Assembly (NCBI RefSeq): GCF_040496035.1
Contig: NZ_JBEPJZ010000002.1
Span: 124,001-188,000 of the forward strand
Reading direction: 5' to 3'
Length of the DNA: 64,000 nt
Source of the DNA: Agromyces sp. SYSU T00194
GTDB taxonomy: Bacteria; Actinomycetota; Actinomycetes; Actinomycetales; Microbacteriaceae
Position numbers and translations under genes: made by a program. The notes under the pieces were generated by a model. That model saw only the letters and a list, made by a program, of their open reading frames with translations, made no database searches and was not told where the DNA came from. Positions 61,609 to 64,000 of the stretch are shown one piece after another; the first letter of the stretch is position 1, and each line of letters begins with the position of its first letter.

Positions 61609-62811
61609 TCAGGACCGGCGCACCGGGGTCTCGTGGTCGCTCATCGACCCGATGATGAGCGCGGCCTGCAGGATCAGCGCCTCACGCGCACCCGTGGCGT
61701 CCCACCCGATGACGTCCGACACGCGCTTCAGCCGGTACCGCACGGTGTTGGGGTGCACGAAGAGCTCGCGGGCCGTCGCCTCGAGCGAGCGGCCGTTGTC
61801 GAGGTAGCACCAGAGCGTCGTGAGCAGCTCGGTCGAGTGCGCCTGCAGCGGCCGGTAGATGCGATGCACGAGGGTCGCCCGGGCGAGCGGGTCGCCCGCG
61901 AGGGCCCGCTCGGGCAGGAGGTCGTCGGCGTGCACCGGTCGCGGGGCGTGCCGCCACGACCGGGCGACGGCGAACCCGGCGAGGGCCGCACGGGCGCTCT
62001 TCGAGGCGTCGACGAGGTTCGGCACCTCGTGGCCGAGCACCAGGTGCCCGGGCCCGAAGTGCGGCTCGAGCGCGACGGCGATCTCCATGAAGCTGAGCGC
62101 GGCCGACGTGCCGATCTGCTCGTCGCCGTCGTGGGTGCGCGGGTCGGACCGGCCGACGACGAGCACGAGGCGACTGCCCTGCACGCCGATCAGCACGTCG
62201 GCGGCCATGTGCCGTGCGGCGCGGCGCACCTGGTCGACGTCGAGCGTCTTCGGCGTGGTGCCCACCAGCACCGCGACCTCGCCGTGTCCGTGCCAGCCCA
62301 GTGCGGCGATGCGGCTCGGCAGCTCCTCGTCGTACTCGCCGGAGAGGATCGAGTCGACGACGAGCGCCTCGAGGCGCGCGTCCCACAGGCCGCGCGCCTC
62401 CGCGGCGCGCGCGTAGACGTCGGCGGCGGCGAACGCGATCTCCCGCGAGTACAGCAGGATCGCCTCGCGCAGTGGCTCGCCGCCGTCCTTCACCCGCTCC
62501 TCGACGACCTCCACGGTCACGCGGATGAGTTGCAGCGTCTGCTGCAGGCTCACCGAGCGCAGGAGCTCGCGCGGGGCCGCGCCGAACACGTCGGCGGCGA
62601 TCCACGGCGTCGACCGCGGGTCGTCGAACCAGGCGATGAACGAGGTGATGCCCGCCTGCGCGACGAGGCCGACCGCCGAGCGGCGGCTCGGAGGCATGTC
62701 GCCGTACCACGGCAGCGTGTCCTCGAGTCGCTTGAGCGTCGCGGTCGACAACTCACCGGAGATCGTCCGCAGCCATGCGAGCGTCTCCGCCTTCGTCCGG
62801 TTGGCGGCCAC
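61609..62811 (-). CDS. fasR: PucR-like regulator of fatty-acid synthesis (FasR)
   Basis: Regulator of 400 aa with the C-terminal PucR helix-turn-helix: LLTTLWCYLDNGRSLEATARELFVHPNTVRYRLKRVSDVIGW. The middle GGDEF-like/CdaR region is present but without catalytic motifs. The position between aceE and fabD is that of Streptomyces FasR and Mycobacterium Rv2242, which control the fab genes in response to acyl-CoA; this synteny supports the name. GTG 62811 is six bases after the aceE stop, suggesting cotranscription with aceE as well as autonomous control of fabD. Confidence 0.88.
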   Translation of the reverse strand: MAANRTKAETLAWLRTISGELSTATLKRLEDTLPWYGDMPPSRRSAVGLVAQAGITSFIAWFDDPRSTPWIAADVFGAAPRELLRSVSLQQTLQLIRVTVEVVEERVKDGGEPLREAILLYSREIAFAAADVYARAAEARGLWDARLEALVVDSILSGEYDEELPSRIAALGWHGHGEVAVLVGTTPKTLDVDQVRRAARHMAADVLIGVQGSRLVLVVGRSDPRTHDGDEQIGTSAALSFMEIAVALEPHFGPGHLVLGHEVPNLVDASKSARAALAGFAVARSWRHAPRPVHADDLLPERALAGDPLARATLVHRIYRPLQAHSTELLTTLWCYLDNGRSLEATARELFVHPNTVRYRLKRVSDVIGWDATGAREALILQAALIIGSMSDHETPVRRS

Positions 62812-62816
62812 GTCGG

Positions 62817-64000
62817 CTAGCTCTCACCCCCGGCGGACCCGGTGGTGCCGGCGTTCACGTCGTGCAGCCGGTACTTCTCGATGGCCTGCGCCGGGATGCC
62901 GCGGTCGATCTCGCCGCGCTGGGCGAGCATCTCGAGCGTGCGCACCACGACCGACGGGCCGTCGATGGTGAAGAAGCGACGCGCGGCGGGGCGGGTGTCG
63001 CTGAAGCCGAAGCCGTCGGCGCCGAGCGTCGCGAAGTCGCCGGGCACGTACGCGCGCACCTGGTCGGACACCGCGTGCATGTAGTCGGTCACCGCGACGA
63101 ACGGGCCGCCGGCCGACTCGAGCTTGCTCGTGAGGTACGGCACCTGCGGCGTGGCATCCGGATTCAGGAAGTTGTGCTCGTCGGCGGCCAGGCCGTCGCG
63201 GCGCAGCTCCGACCACGAGGTCACCGACCACACGTCGGCCGACACGCCCCAGTCGTCGGCGAGGAGCTGCTGCGCCTCGAGCGCCCACGGGACGGCGACA
63301 CCGGAGGCCATGACCTGGGCCTTCGGGCCCTGCACCTGCGAGGCCGAGATGCGGTGGATGCCGCGCTCGATGCCCTCGACGTCGACGCCCTCGGGCTCGG
63401 CGGGCTGCACGATCGGCTCGTTGTAGACCGTCAGGTAGTACATGACGTTCGGGTCGGGGTGCTCGCCGCCGTACATGCGCTTCAGGCCGGCCCGCATGAT
63501 GTGGCCGATCTCGTAGCCGTAGGCGGGGTCGTAGGTGACGACCGCGGGGTTCGTCGACGCCAGCAGCGGCGAGTGCCCGTCGGCGTGCTGCAGTCCCTCG
63601 CCCGTGAGCGTGGTGCGGCCCGCGGTCGCGCCGATGATGAACCCGCGCGCCATCTGGTCGCCTGCGGCCCACATGGCGTCGCCCGTGCGCTGGAACCCGA
63701 ACATCGAGTAGAAGACGTAGATCGGGATGAGCGGCTCGCCCTCGACCGAGTACGACGTGCCGATCGACGTGAACGCCGCCATCGCGCCGGCCTCGTTGAT
63801 GCCGACGTGCACGATCTGGCCCTGCGGGCTCTCCTTGTACGCCAGCAGCAGCTCCCGGTCGACCGAGGTGTAGTGCTGGCCGTTCGGGTTGTAGATCTTC
63901 GCGCTCGGGAAGAACGCGTCGATGCCGAACGTGCGGGCCTCGTCGGGGATGATCGGCACGATGCGGTTGCCGAAGTCCTTCGCACGCATGAGGTCCTTCA
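62817..64000 (-). CDS. aceE: Pyruvate dehydrogenase E1 component (AceE), C-terminal part
   Basis: Homodimeric E1 enzyme that decarboxylates pyruvate using thiamine diphosphate. Only the last 394 or so residues are in the window; the gene enters from the right edge. Recognisable segments are [58 protein letters not shown] (as [16 protein letters not shown]) and the C-terminal transketolase fold with [18 protein letters not shown]. The ATG near the edge is internal. Its stop precedes fasR by five bases, linking acetyl-CoA supply with fatty-acid synthesis. Confidence 0.96.
   Translation of the reverse strand, partial: KDLMRAKDFGNRIVPIIPDEARTFGIDAFFPSAKIYNPNGQHYTSVDRELLLAYKESPQGQIVHVGINEAGAMAAFTSIGTSYSVEGEPLIPIYVFYSMFGFQRTGDAMWAAGDQMARGFIIGATAGRTTLTGEGLQHADGHSPLLASTNPAVVTYDPAYGYEIGHIMRAGLKRMYGGEHPDPNVMYYLTVYNEPIVQPAEPEGVDVEGIERGIHRISASQVQGPKAQVMASGVAVPWALEAQQLLADDWGVSADVWSVTSWSELRRDGLAADEHNFLNPDATPQVPYLTSKLESAGGPFVAVTDYMHAVSDQVRAYVPGDFATLGADGFGFSDTRPAARRFFTIDGPSVVVRTLEMLAQRGEIDRGIPAQAIEKYRLHDVNAGTTGSAGGES

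Overview
The window is a high-GC, densely coded chromosomal segment from an actinobacterium. The gene families and order (FasR-type fatty-acid locus, long LeuA, DUF3145, HrcA/DnaJ, PhoH-YbeY-CorC-Era-RecO-UppS), together with TANNNT promoters placed 6-8 nt before start codons, point to Micrococcales. I infer Microbacteriaceae, perhaps Agromyces-like; no rRNA or marker comparison is available to confirm this. I see no insertion sequence, prophage, CRISPR array or origin, and no gene-free stretch longer than about 200 bases.

Layout. 1-1280: the tail of an osmoprotectant ABC importer (permease end plus lipoprotein). 1277-3358: DedA protein, M56 peptidase and BlaI repressor, all leftward. 3444-9263: cytochrome bd oxidase and its assembly exporter (cydABDC), sharing a palindromic operator candidate with blaI. 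9309-17589: chorismate enzyme, leuS, DNA-uptake genes comEA-comEC, and holA. 17651-22773: rpsT (leftward), lepA, a DUF1990 gene, hemW, and two leftward DUF4870 membrane proteins. 22915-30041: a CIRCE-controlled hrcA-dnaJ-rsmE group, then HIT, phoH, ybeY, a CNNM/CBS protein and era. 30087-33679: leuA behind a leucine leader peptide, then recO and uppS. 33750-39665: a DsbA-like protein with a tiny coupled thiol ORF, a leftward YbaK, dusB, dgt and dnaG. 39849-42393: a peptide-type binding lipoprotein and a lone ATPase with no permease. 42462-48652: tRNA-Asn, SLC13-type permease, azlCD, def, a DMT-type transporter, a glycosyltransferase and a CAU tRNA. 48634-52901: an SDR, an enoyl-CoA hydratase-family enzyme, a degenerate Nudix protein, a microprotein and a CaCA exchanger. 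52920-56365: a second microprotein, a zinc-ribbon nuclease-like protein divergent from a family A DNA polymerase, and DUF3145. 56524-64000: CcdA plus thioredoxin, then the leftward fatty-acid locus aceE-fasR-fabD-fabH-acpP-fabF.

Most genes are housekeeping. The most interesting signals are in control sequences: a leaderless leucine leader peptide with an 11-bp hairpin before leuA; a hairpin that covers the whole Shine-Dalgarno of the orphan ATPase; a palindrome bridging the blaI and cydA promoters; a 20-codon leaderless ORF coupled to the exchanger gene; and a hyper-abundant GGATGCC/GGCATCC word that also builds terminator hairpins, in a genome segment that encodes ComEA/ComEC. No single cassette in the window is clearly a new defence or mobile system. 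The divergent nuclease/polymerase pair at 53-55.7 kb is the best candidate for an under-described repair module.
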